Assembly: GCA_009746045.1 (NCBI GenBank)
Contig: RPFO01000041.1
Span: forward strand, 2,276,613 to 2,340,612
DNA length: 64,000 nt
DNA from: Mesostigma viride
Lineage: Eukaryota; Streptophyta; Mesostigmatophyceae; Mesostigmatales; Mesostigmataceae
Direction: 5' to 3'
This document shows, piece by piece, positions 19,118 through 28,440 of the stretch (position 1 is the first letter of the stretch; the number at the start of each line of letters is the position of its first letter). The notes under the pieces are model-generated. The model saw nothing but the letters and a program-made list of their open reading frames with translations, was not told where the DNA came from and searched no databases. Both the position numbers and the translations under genes were made by a program.

Positions 19118-19450
19118 GATGCACTGGATGCGCATCACGACTTTGACAGGGCGTTCGCTAAGGAAATGCTCACTCTTGCCATCGACGAGATAGGGGACCA
19201 GCGACGTATCGTTAACCCGATGAAAACTGACAGGTTGCCCAAAACTCCCGGATTTCCCAGCTTGACTCCGCTACAGGCGGGCATAGGACCGGAAGACCTT
19301 AAGATGAGATATTTGGGAATCGATGTCGCCTCCGCACTCAGCCGAGAGCCCACCGCGCACTGGCCCGCTGTGACGCGCGCCCTCGGCTTCCAGGGGCCGT
19401 TCGAGGAAGACGATTACGTCAACGGCGAGCTCAGGGGAACTCGCGGATAG
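19118..19450 (+). CDS. 3' part of the basic virus-type protein split by retrotransposon 1
   Basis: Continues the frame of 9957-10610 exactly after one target copy is discounted, and ends at TAG 19448-19450 (110 codons plus stop). The residues include DRAFAKEMLTLAIDEIGDQ and a hydrophobic/acidic C-terminus. There are no stops or shifts in either half, so the insertion is recent on the time scale of decay. An AATAAA lies just after the end (19466-19472). Confidence 0.65.
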   Translation, partial: DALDAHHDFDRAFAKEMLTLAIDEIGDQRRIVNPMKTDRLPKTPGFPSLTPLQAGIGPEDLKMRYLGIDVASALSREPTAHWPAVTRALGFQGPFEEDDYVNGELRGTRG

Positions 19451-19484
19451 TGGGAGCACACTTACAAATAAAAATGCGTGCAAA

Positions 19485-19937
19485 ATGTTATATGTGCCCG
19501 TTATGAAGAAACGATCAGGCAGGTGCACGGCCAGGACGACACGCGGCCCTCGGTGCCGATTTAAGCCCTTGTTCGGCTCTCTGTGTGGCGTGCATGCCCG
19601 CGCGGTAAGCGCAAAGAGGCACCCCATGCGCGCTATCCGAGAAGAAGATCCTCCCATCCATTTCCCCCCCCGATGGCACGATGATGACAGGTACGAAGAG
19701 ATGATGGCGGCCGAACGCGTCACGGAACATATCAACAGCGGATCCAATACCTCCGCATGGAACGACAACGACGCTCGTGAGCTGGCCCGTCAAGCGCCAG
19801 AGCTGAAACGTCTCATCACTGCCGACGAAGAAAGGGCGGACGAAGAAATACGACGGAACCAGGCGAACAGAGACCGACTGCTACAACAGCGCATCAAGTT
19901 TCGTTTAAGTGGCCATGCAGCCGGAGCGGCTGCTTAG
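19485..19937 (+). CDS. Small Cys/His zinc protein with coiled-coil tail
   Basis: 150 residues from ATG 19485 (or an inner ATG at 19503). The N-terminal CTARTTRGPRC...LCGVHA fits the C-x8-C...C-x2-H pattern of short viral and phage zinc proteins (DUF5763-like); this family name is from memory and tentative. The C-terminal half is charged and helical (DEERADEEIRRNQANRDR). It sits only 34 bp after the preceding stop, consistent with compact viral spacing. Confidence 0.55.
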   Translation: MLYVPVMKKRSGRCTARTTRGPRCRFKPLFGSLCGVHARAVSAKRHPMRAIREEDPPIHFPPRWHDDDRYEEMMAAERVTEHINSGSNTSAWNDNDARELARQAPELKRLITADEERADEEIRRNQANRDRLLQQRIKFRLSGHAAGAAA

Positions 19938-20530
19938 GTTTTAGCGGGCAAGTGTTCGAAGCGCGTCATTGGTGAATTACTAGGGAACTTGGGTTTCCCC
20001 GCGAAACTCCAACCGCACGTTCAGATTTCCAAATCTCAAGTAAAGTTCGGCGCAACTTTCTGAACGGGGGCAGTTGACGAGCAGCATTCCTCCGGACGAA
20101 TGAATTGCGTTCCATACTTGCGCAAAATTTTGAAAGGTAGCTTGCGTGCAGCCCTACTAAAATTTGCGCGCACGTTCAGATTTCCAAATCTCAAGTAAAT
20201 TTCGGCGGAACATTCTGAACGGGGGCAGTTGGCGGGCAGCGTTCCTCCAGACGAATGAAATGCGTTCCATACTAGCGCAAAATTTTGAAAGGTAGCTTGC
20301 GTGCAGCCCTACTAAAATTTGCGCGAAGTGTGGGACTGAAAATTCGTAACGGAAACTTTTTGGTAGTTGCTGTCACTTCCTCTTGTGCAAACGTGTGGGA
20401 GTGAAAATTCGTAACGGAAACGTTTTGGTAGTTGCCGTCACTTCATTTTGCGCGAGTGTTGGGCTGAAAATTCGTAACGGAAACTTTTTGGTAGGTGACG
20501 GATTAGTTATCTCACACAGAGTCATATCGC
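19938..20530. repeat. Compound tandem-repeat spacer (2 x 155 bp, then 3 x about 64 bp)
   Basis: Two 155-bp units at 20016-20170 and 20171-20325 share CACGTTCAGATTTCCAAATC and TTTTGAAAGGTAGCTTGCGT. They are followed by units of 65, 63 and about 49 bp at 20328, 20393 and 20456, sharing TGAAAATTCGTAACGGAAAC. No gene. It lies between two virus-type genes. Confidence 0.8.
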
Positions 20531-21217
20531 ATGGAGGCCCGCGTGCGGCAGTACAACGTGCACATGAGATACGTGGCCGGTCTGGCGGGGGTCAAGCGCT
20601 AGTACCCCCCTGTCCCCCCATCCGTCGCCAAGGAGCGGTGGACGGGCGCCTGCCACCGCTGCGGTCAGGCGGTGACCACGTCCCGCGCCGTGTTCAGCAC
20701 CCCGGGCGTGTGGTCGTGCCCCTCGTGCGCCGTGACCCCGCTGGACGGTGCTCGCGACCTGCTGTCCCGCACTCGCGAGCGAGCCGAGCTGTGCGGTCTG
20801 TGGGCGGCGCGCGCGCCCTCGGACAGGCCGAGGGTCGGGAAGGGGAGCGCACCGGTGCGCATCCCCAAGCCGCGCGGGGTGAACAGCCGCATGTGGGAGT
20901 ACGTGAAGTCCCGCGCCGTGTCCGCGAACGCCCGCATGAAGCGGGACGGCGTGCGGCCCTGCTTCGACTCTCACGAGGTTGCCCAGATCTACGCCTGGTT
21001 CGTGGCCTCGCCGGAGTGCGCGGTGTGCGGCACGCCCTTCGCCATGGGGTTCGGGCCCAAGGAGGACGAGCTGTCCCTGGACAAGGCCGACCCGCTGGAC
21101 CGCGCGTACTGCGGCAACACGCGCCTGCTCTGTCACGGCTGCAACAACGCCAAGCGGTTCGAGGACACCATGAGGCTTTACGCGCGCCTGATGGAGGCCA
21201 CCCGGTGCCCCGTCTAG
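20531..21217 (+). CDS. HNH endonuclease with zinc ribbon, in-frame TAG
   Basis: The frame opens at ATG 20531, meets TAG at 20600-20602 (codon 24) and continues in the same frame to TAG 21215-21217. After the stop come a zinc ribbon (CHRCGQ...CPSC) and an HNH nuclease core: CAVC, then SLDKADPLDRAYCGN and LLCHGCNNAK, matching the D-x-D...N...C..CN..K pattern of HNH enzymes common in large DNA viruses and phages. These cut DNA, often as homing or modification-dependent nucleases. If TAG is a real stop, translation could restart at a non-ATG codon or the first 23 codons are a leader. Upstream of it lies the tandem-repeat spacer; 45 bp downstream is the SNase-like gene. Confidence 0.65.
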
Positions 21218-21262
21218 TCTAGTATCATCCAATCAATTATCTCGCTTGCTTAGTATAACACG

Positions 21263-21781
21263 ATGTCGTTCGCGCGATTGCTGAAGACCGTTAGCTCCGG
21301 ACTGATGCCGCGGGACCGCGAGACCGCGCCCGACCTGGCTACGTTGACGAACAGCGAGGTGAAGCCCTTCTCCTTTTACGGGCTGGTGTTCAAAGAGTGC
21401 AAGGTGTGCCAGGTGTGCGACGGGGACACGGTTAAAATAATCACGCTGAACCCCTGGACACGCCAGCCCATGAAGGTGACCGTCCGGCTGCTGGGTATCG
21501 ACACGGAAGAGCTGAAGCCGTTCCGCTACGTCCCGCAGAGGGACGCTATCATACAACGCGCGAGACTGGCCAGAAAGAGACTGCTCCAGCTGACCACCAA
21601 CGTCTCGTGGGACGACCATGACGAGGGGATGAGCCAGGCGGACATACAGGAGAGAGTGGACAAAAACACGAAGATCCTGGAGCTGCGCTGTCACTCCAAC
21701 GACGCGTTCGGTCGCGTGCTGGGCTGGTTGGTGGACAAGGACACCAACCTGTGCATCAACGAGGTCATGCGAGCCGAGTGA
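21263..21781 (+). CDS. Staphylococcal-nuclease-like (SNase/TNase) protein
   Basis: 172 residues from ATG 21263 to TGA 21779-21781. Catalytic signatures of the SNase OB fold are present: CDGDTVKI (calcium-binding Asp) at residues about 53-60, VRLLGIDTEE (Arg and Asp/Glu) at about 73-82, and the C-terminal FGRVLGWLV strand with the second Arg. Such proteins hydrolyse single-stranded DNA or RNA and are common in giant viruses and their hosts. No signal peptide is seen, so it acts inside the cell or virion. TATA-like GTATAAC precedes the ATG by a few bases, possibly too close to be a promoter. Confidence 0.75.
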   Translation: MSFARLLKTVSSGLMPRDRETAPDLATLTNSEVKPFSFYGLVFKECKVCQVCDGDTVKIITLNPWTRQPMKVTVRLLGIDTEELKPFRYVPQRDAIIQRARLARKRLLQLTTNVSWDDHDEGMSQADIQERVDKNTKILELRCHSNDAFGRVLGWLVDKDTNLCINEVMRAE

Positions 21782-21852
21782 CACTGCAAGGCCCTCTAGC
21801 TATACCAACAGCGCGGTAAAAGTATCTGTTGTTGGTAGTACCAGTACCGTCC

Positions 21853-23079
21853 ATGAGTACCAGACAACGCAGGGGCGGACACGGGGGCACAAAAACGTGC
21901 ATCGTGACAGCCGACAACAAAATTATCAAATGCTTTCCCGCACCACCCCGAATGCCGCAAGGGCAACGGTACCGCTCCACCACCATGGGCGTGGATGCCA
22001 TCCCGGAGGACAGAGAGGTGCGCTACTACACGCGCGCACCCACGCGAAGTGCGCCCCTCGCGGGGGCGCCAAGTCCACCATCACGGACGTCCGCGTCCTC
22101 TTCCAAGAAGTCGTCTCTGCGAACATCCCCTTCCTATTCCGCGTCGTCATCATCGTATTCGACACCTTCATCACCCTACTCAGAACTGCCGTCCAAGGCG
22201 CCGACACGCCCCGCTACACCTAGCGGGTTACGGGATACCGTCAGGAACTTTTGGGAAACGAGACAAGCTCGCGAGGGCAGACAGGAGGACGTAAAGGATG
22301 AACTAGACAAACTGGCTCGGTCGAGGAGCCGCCCCGATCTATCGGGTTTTTTGTACGCGCAAGAGTCGTCTGCGGAGATCTCGCAGCATGCCACCCCTCG
22401 GGGGGGGCCGAGAGGGTTTGTTTTTAGTGGCGACACTCGTGGCATTACCGCGAATGCCTTTGATCCTATATCACACACCAGTGAACGCCAGAAAATATCA
22501 AACGCGAAAGAAGCAAACAGGGCCGCAGATAGCGTCCGATATGACCAGATACAAGAAGGGGTGAAGGATGACGCGGCTAAGATCTTCCGCAACGCGCAAA
22601 ACTTTGCTTCGGCTGTGACCCTAGGAGAAATGCAGGATATGGATATGGACTCCGCTTCCCCTCTCAACAGCACTTCTCAATCCCGCATCTCAAGTAGACC
22701 CCTGTCTCGTACGGGATACGTTTATGGTGACACAATCGACCAATACCCAAGGGGCACTACTGGTACAAAGCGCAAACGAAACAGAGACGGCGAGTCTGTG
22801 AGCAGTAGGAGTACTGTACTCGGGGGCAAAAAATCTCGCATGACCGAATGGCTATCGATTTCGGATTGGCCAGATGGCACAGACGAGACTCCTGACTCAA
22901 ACTTCATCTTCTCATCGCTTTCGACCCCTGCCACAAGCAGACCTCCGTCTCGCACGAGTAGTAGAAGGTCTGTCGATGACGCGAGACATAGACGGCTGTT
23001 TGATAATGTCAACAGAGGCGCAAGGGAGCAGGCCACTGCCACGTTGTTGGCAACCATGCCCGGTGTGGACATTTTGTGA
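21853..23079 (+). CDS. Ser-rich virus-type protein, 5' part, split by tandem element
   Basis: ATG 21853 opens a protein of low complexity: Ser/Arg/Pro-rich linker, repeated SS and SRPS motifs, and a basic patch (GTKRKRNRDGES). It runs to 23070 and then meets a stop at 23077-23079 that lies in the inserted element. If both copies of the element and the extra AT dinucleotides are discounted, the frame continues at 25703-25705 into the acidic ORF that follows. Function unknown; Ser-rich disordered proteins of this size are often virion or tegument components in large viruses, which is only an analogy. Confidence 0.55.
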   Translation: MSTRQRRGGHGGTKTCIVTADNKIIKCFPAPPRMPQGQRYRSTTMGVDAIPEDREVRYYTRAPTRSAPLAGAPSPPSRTSASSSKKSSLRTSPSYSASSSSYSTPSSPYSELPSKAPTRPATPSGLRDTVRNFWETRQAREGRQEDVKDELDKLARSRSRPDLSGFLYAQESSAEISQHATPRGGPRGFVFSGDTRGITANAFDPISHTSERQKISNAKEANRAADSVRYDQIQEGVKDDAAKIFRNAQNFASAVTLGEMQDMDMDSASPLNSTSQSRISSRPLSRTGYVYGDTIDQYPRGTTGTKRKRNRDGESVSSRSTVLGGKKSRMTEWLSISDWPDGTDETPDSNFIFSSLSTPATSRPPSRTSSRRSVDDARHRRLFDNVNRGAREQATATLLATMPGVDIL

Positions 23080-24531
23080 GCTCACGCTCGTTCTATCTAT
23101 GACCTGCGGAAGTCTCAAAGGGGGAGGGGAGGCCGCAGTAGACAGGTCTGACTTGGTGGTACGAGGGGGGGGGGTACGGTAGTTCGTGGGGGGGACGGTA
23201 CTGTGTACCGGGTCCAATTTGTTTGTGGACCGGGGGCAGTCCTGTGGACCAGGGGCGGCGCGGCGCCACTGGCCTGGTTTTGGCCAGTGGGCTGGCGTCC
23301 GCCACCCCACCTACGACTAGGTAGACGGTGGATACTTAGGGTTGTGGCGGGGCAACAACCACTCCTCTTTGCAGCTGTGTCGACGGCCCACTGACGGCGT
23401 GTGTGCACTGCTATGGCGGTGCCGAATGTAAATCACAGCTACCGGCCTCCGAATTATTATTCGGGGGCCTGGTTTATTTAAGGTTATGACGGCTGCGCGA
23501 CGGGGGTCGGCAGCACCCCAAGAACTTGCCGTTCGAAGTGCAGGCGGTACTAAGCTGCCAGTGCCAGATTGTTTTATTTTTGCTCGCCCGTTGTACTCGC
23601 CACCCCGAGCTCGCGGGAGGGGTCTGGATAGACGCGGGAGTGACTCTTGATCGGACAACTAAGGCGGGGCAGTCGTGGTGCTTGGGTGGCAACAGCTACA
23701 GGCGGAGGGGGAATACGCCGCAGGCAAGTTCGTTGTGTATCGAATGCGCTGGGCCTGGCTAATAAATATCGTCAAGAATAGTGCATGAGCGCGCTATACG
23801 AGCATGGGAAGAAGGGGGAATCGAGCCCCCAGGCCAGCACAGGAGCGGGGTGGCTGCAGCCCCAGCGCCAGGGGGGGCAGCATCCTGAACAGCCTAACAT
23901 TTCCTCGTGCCAAGTGAGGCGACAGCGGCCGGCGGCCAGGGCGGAATGGCGGGGTCGTTGCCGCGTAATTTAAGCGGGGACGAGTTGTTGGGACTGACGG
24001 TGCACAGCGGGGAAGGGGAAGGATGTTAGGGCGGGGCGATAGCGGATCCCAGACGCAGCTGCGTCATTGGGGTGCCGGGGGTGCTATGCCTGTGAAGAAA
24101 GGTGTACAAAGAATTGCCGAACCTTCAGGGGTGGCTGCCGAGGGCAGTGCCCACATGGGTGAGAACCCCCCCGCAGTGGGGGGTCCCTACGGGGATACTT
24201 TTGGCTTCCCCCTTGTATTGCCGCCTGGTTTAATGGAAGCACTGGTAGCGGCAGGGGACAAGGGGGGCGACGAGAAGTCTGGGCCATACGACAGCTTGCG
24301 GCCAAGTGGCCAGGTAGTGGGTACGGGATGTTACAAAGCCCAGGTCCTCTTGACTGGCCCAGGTCCTTATGACTGGTTATGATGTTTCGGCCCCTGTTGT
24401 GTGGCCTAGTTAGCTTAGAAACTGCAGATTCTTAGGTTAGCTAATGGCTTGGACGTGTGCCTAACACGTATTTGTAATAAACATGTTTCTCTGGCAGCCC
24501 CTCACTCCAATGGAACTAAAGCAGCAATTGG
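23073..24531. mobile_element. Unclassified element, long copy
   Basis: 1.46-kb unit beginning TTTGTGAGCTCACGC (with a GTGAGCTCAC palindrome) and ending CAGCAATTGG. Its first 300 bp and last 205 bp recur in the adjoining copy at 24534-25702, whereas its middle of about 0.95 kb (23373-24327) is absent there. AT dinucleotides border both units (23071, 24532, 25703). There are no terminal inverted repeats, LTRs or credible ORF. AATAAA near the 3' end (24475) could reflect a transcript-derived element. Confidence 0.6.
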
Positions 24532-24533
24532 AT

Positions 24534-25702
24534 TTTGTGAGCTCACGCTCGTTCTATCTATGACCTGCGGAAGTCTCAAAGGGGGAGGGGAGGCCGCAGT
24601 AGACAGGTCTGACTTGGTGGTACGAGGGGGGGGGGTACGGTAGTTCGTGGGGGGGGACGGTACTGTGAGTTATTATAAATAGTGACGGAACCTTTTTGCC
24701 ACTCAGGCAATTAGGTCCGTCACTATTTATCCGGCGAAAACCACTCGCCGGCATCTATTCCGCGTTAAGTTCACGTGAACGTGGCGCGGAATTGATACCG
24801 GCGAGTGGTTTTCGCCGGATAAATAGTGACGGACCTAATTGCCCAAGTGGCAAAAAGGTTCCGTCACTATTTATAATAACTAAAACGTCGTAGTGTGGGG
24901 GCCGATATCTATCGTACCGCTAATGCCTACTGCAGTACCGAATCTCGCCTTAACGATATTCCAACCGGGCATATTTTCCCTTCTGGCACTTTCGTTTGGC
25001 CTTCTGGTATCAATTCCTTCCGGTATTCGGAAATACCCGTGTCACCACAGGGATTCGAACCCCACACTACGACGTTTTAGTTATTATAAATAGTGACGGA
25101 ACCTTTTTGCCACTCAGGCAATTAGGTCCGTCACTATTTATCCGGCGAAAACCACTCGCCGGCATCAATTCCGCGCCACGTTCACGTGAACTTAACGCGG
25201 AATAGATACCGGCGAGTGGTTTTCGCCGGATAAATAGTGACGGACCTAATTGCCCAAGTGGCAAAAAGGTTCCGTCACTATTTATAATAACTCTGTGTAC
25301 CGGGTCCAATTTGTTTGTGGACCGGGGGCAGTCCTGTGGACCAGGGGCGGCGCGGCGCCACTGGCCTGGTTTTGGCCAGTGGGCTGGCGTCCGCCACCCC
25401 ACCTACGACTAGGTAGACGGTGGATACTTAGGGTTGTGGCGGGGCAACAACCACTCCTCTTTGCAGCTCCCACCCACCCACCCTTGCTGCCATGAGGGAT
25501 GTTACAAAGCCCAGGTCCTCTTGACTGGCCCAGGTCCTTATGACTGGTTATGATGTTTCGGCCCCTGTTGTGTGGCCTAGTTAGCTTAGAAACTGCAGAT
25601 TCTTAGGTTAGCTAATGGCTTGGACGTGTGCCTAACACGTAATTGTAATAAACATGTTTCTCTGGCAGCCCCTCACTCCAATGGAACTAAAGCAGCAATT
25701 GG
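24534..25702. mobile_element. Unclassified element, short copy carrying a fold-back insertion
   Basis: Same ends as the preceding unit, with a deleted interior: the left 300 bp joins the right 205 bp through about 28 bp of CCCACC-rich sequence (25470-25497). A 625-bp fold-back element is inserted at 24668-25292. Adjacent head-to-tail placement sharing AT at the junction suggests tandem insertion or recombination. Confidence 0.6.
24668..25292. mobile_element. 625-bp fold-back element made of two 214-bp hairpins
   Basis: Left hairpin 24668-24881 and right hairpin 25079-25292 are each near-perfect 214-bp palindromes starting AGTTATTATAAATAG and ending CTATTTATAATAACT. Between them lie 197 bp bordered by a further inverted repeat (AAAACGTCGTAGTGTGGGG / CCCCACACTACGACGTTTT). 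Target duplication CTGTG (24663-24667, 25293-25297) is confirmed by the uninterrupted copy near 23198. The minus strand of the loop holds GGTTCGAATCC, a tRNA T-arm/B-box sequence (about 25050-25060). The two hairpin centres are inverted relative to each other. Confidence 0.85.
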
Positions 25703-26155
25703 ATGTATGAAAACTCGGAATGGGGATCAGATAGAGATTTAGATGGGGCCGATACACCGGACAATAATCACTTCCTCAGAGACGAGCAGTTCGAAGAATA
25801 CATGAGACTATTGGGTGTGCAAGACACCCCGGAAAATCGGGCAGATGTGGTGCGAGATTTCTTCCTTAGACATCGTATGGATCCAGAAAACCCGCAGAAC
25901 GGCTATGAACTGACGCTTCAAGGCGAAATAGCCATACTCCAAGAGGATGAAAGGAGAAAATCACACGCCGTTGAGCAGCACAGAGTGCGCTACACAATTC
26001 CAAAGAGCTGTAAACAGCACTACACAATTCCAAAGAGCTGTACGCTATCAAAAAATACACCGACACGCTGTCCACCAAAAGGGGTCCTATCAAACAGGGG
26101 CAAATCTACTCAAGGGTGGCCAGGTCGACGAGGGTCAGCACCCCGTCGGGGATAG
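25703..26155 (+). CDS. Acidic continuation of the Ser-rich virus-type gene
   Basis: Opens MYENSEWGSDRDLDGADTP and stays acidic and helical up to about residue 95. A 30-bp in-frame duplication (TACACAATTCCAAAGAGCTG at 25991 and 26021) adds a ten-residue repeat. Beyond it the frame runs antisense into the KilA-N pseudogene, and another plus frame there looks no better, so the natural C-terminus is uncertain. It is most simply the 3' part of the gene starting at 21853, because the reading frame matches across the inserted elements. Confidence 0.45.
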   Translation: MYENSEWGSDRDLDGADTPDNNHFLRDEQFEEYMRLLGVQDTPENRADVVRDFFLRHRMDPENPQNGYELTLQGEIAILQEDERRKSHAVEQHRVRYTIPKSCKQHYTIPKSCTLSKNTPTRCPPKGVLSNRGKSTQGWPGRRGSAPRRG

Positions 26156-27540
26156 TGGGGTGCCCGCTGATCCGCGCGCCACCGCCCAGCGGCTCGGTGA
26201 CGGTCACGTAGAGGCGCGCCATCTCCAGGGACCACCGGGGGCGGTCGCACGCCAGCACCAGCCTGCATGGTCCACTTGCGCGCGAAGATCTGGGTCACCC
26301 GGAACTCCACCATGTCGTGCACGTACCCCGGGAGCCCACGGACAGCGTGCGGGCAGCACCTGGACACCCTGGCGAACTCGGCCGCGATCTCGACCATGAG
26401 CTGCTTGGTCAGCGTCAGGGAGGCGGTTCCGAGGCCGAGCGCCTTGATCGTCCGCACCCCCGTGGTGACCCGCTCGTAAACCTTGTCGATGATCTCCTTC
26501 TCCTGGCTGAGTTTGTCGTACCCGTCCGCCTTCCACCCCAGCTGCATCTCCATCACCGCCGAGTCCCGCATCTCGTCCCGCAACTTCGCGTCCGTCTCCT
26601 CCAGCTTCTCCGTCAGCCTCGCGATTTCGTCGCGGCTCTCGTCAAGCCGCCCCTTGACGGCGACCAGCTCGCTGGCCAGCTGCCCGGCGTGCTTCTGAAC
26701 CTCCCTCTCGGTGATGTCGTTCAGGGCCTTTTCGATGTCCGCCACCTTCTGGGCGGTCTCTCTCTCGGCCTGCTCCCGGAACCTCTGCAGCTCCTTGGTG
26801 GCGACCTCTCCCGCCCGCTGCAGCTCCAGGAGGCGCCTCTCCTCCTCCTCCTGGAGCTCCTGCTGCAGGCGCTCGACCATATCGCAACTCTCCTTCAGCT
26901 CCAGCCGCAGTACGGCGTTCTCCTCCGTCAGCTTGGATATCTCCTCCACGCGGTCGGAGATTTCGCTCACAAGCTCGTGGTTCTCCTTCACCATCTCGAG
27001 GTGCGCGCGGTTTATGGCGACCATGCTCCCGTTGTCCTGGGCCTGCTGCTGCTTGTACACGTCGATCTGGCGCCCGAAGTCCAGTTGCTGCTCCTTCAGC
27101 TCCTTTTCTTTCTCCTTTAGCTCCTCCTTGAGCCGGTCCGCGACTTCGTTGCGCTCGAACACTGGGGTGTGAGGCCTCACCCGGCTGGCCTGCTCCAGCT
27201 CCCGGAGGCCCTGGTCGGGAAGCTCCCATCCGTTGTTGTGGAAGTACTTGACTAGCAGGGGGAGCTCACTCGCCAGCTCGGGGTTGTTAAGGCACACGTG
27301 GTACGCCAGAATTGGGTGTAGCGAGTGGCCGCCCCGCCCGGCCTTCCACGAGGGGTTTCTCAGACCGCGTTCCTGGAGCGCGGCATCCAGCGCCTCCCGG
27401 ATTTCCTTATGCCCCGGATAGTCCGTGAGGGCGTGGACGCATTTGTTGAGCCCCTTCCACCTTTCCATGGGGATGTATGCGTTGGGGTCGTTGATGTTTA
27501 ACTGCTGCCGGTTCTGCGTGTGCACAGGATAATAAGCGCA
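26104..27540 (-). pseudogene. KilA-N coiled-coil protein, frameshifted, N-terminus lost
   Basis: Read on the minus strand, the segment with MERWKGLNKC at about 27467 and KAGRGGHSLHPILAYHVCL at about 27340-27285 is the second half of a KilA-N domain (G-R-G-G...HP.L). A long coiled coil follows (about 27170-26500, Glu/Lys/Arg/Gln-rich), then a C-terminal globular part. Near 26268 one extra base moves the frame; the genuine end (WSLEMARLYVTVTEP...LVDLATLE) is in the next frame and stops at TAG 26104-26106. Upstream of 27540 the expected first half of KilA-N is missing and a minisatellite begins. KilA-N proteins bind DNA in large viruses. Confidence in the family is fair. Confidence 0.6.
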
Positions 27541-27589
27541 GTCAGGTAAAGCAGCAAAGGGAAAATTGAAGTGAGCTGAAACGAAAGGG

Positions 27590-28440
27590 CCCAAGACAGT
27601 GGATCCAGCAGTCCTGCATTGTACAAAAAGCCTGTGAATGCCTGCACAGTTTCGGACAGGCGGCGGCAAACGGATGAAGCAGCCAGGAAAATATAAGGTG
27701 GTGCTGAAAGGGTTCAAGAAAGTGGATCCAGCAGTCCTGCATTGTACAAAAAGCCTGTGAATGCCTGCACAGTTTCGGACAGGCGGCGGCAAACGGATGA
27801 AGCAGCCAGGAAAATATAAGGTGGTGCTGAAAGGGTTCAAGAAAGTGGATCCAGCAGTCCTGCATTGTACAAAAAGCCTGTGAATGCCTGCACAGTTTCG
27901 GACAGGCGGCGGCAAACGGATGAAGCAGCCAGGAAAATATAAGGGGTGCTGAAAGGGTTCAAGAAAGTGGATCCAACAGTCCTGCATTGTACAAAAAGCC
28001 TTTGAATGCCTGCACAGTTTCGGACAGGCGGCGGCAAACGGATGAAGCAGCCAGGAAAATATAAGGGGTGCTGAAAGGGTTCAAGAAAGTGGATATAGCA
28101 GTCCTGCATTGTACAAAAAGCCTGTGAATGCCTGCACAGTTTCGGACAGGCGGCGGCAAACGGATGAAGCAGCCAGGAAAATATAAGGTGGTGCTGAAAG
28201 GGTTCAAGAAAGTGGATCCACCAGTCCTGCATTGAGCTTGAAACTTATGAATGCCTGCACTGTCAGTGCCGGACAACCGGCGGCAAACGGATAAAGCAGC
28301 CAGGAAAATCTAGGGTAATGAAATCTTTAAGGGCCCAAGAAAGTGCTACCAACCCTCCTGCATTGTACAAAAAACTTCTGAATGCTTGCACATGCCGGAT
28401 AAGCGGCGGCAAACGGAATGTGAAGCAACCAAAAACATGA
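27590..28440. repeat. Minisatellite, 122-123-bp unit, about seven copies
   Basis: GGATCCAGCAGTCCTGCATT recurs with starts near 27601, 27724, 27847, 27969, 28091 (variant) and 28214; the last one or two units to 28440 are degraded. Units of 123 bp are open on the minus strand (41 codons), so a long artificial ORF appears. Confidence 0.85.

Noticed and set aside
20016-20504. CRISPR-like array
   Set aside because: Units are long tandem copies without unique spacers, and the context is eukaryotic/viral.
25040-25065. tRNA gene in the loop of the 625-bp element
   Set aside because: Same reason: T-arm word only, no A box at the expected distance.
24534-25702. LTR pair interpretation of the tandem element at 23.1-25.7 kb
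   Set aside because: The shared parts are the outer ends of each copy rather than complete repeats flanking an interior, and no primer site or polypurine tract is seen.
26317-27120. Plus-strand Leu-rich ORF over the KilA-N pseudogene
   Set aside because: Antisense shadow of the coiled coil.
27542-28276. Repeat protein with a 41-residue unit (FSWLLHPFAAACPKLC-like)
   Set aside because: Arises from the 123-bp minisatellite; several frames are open and 122-bp units break it.
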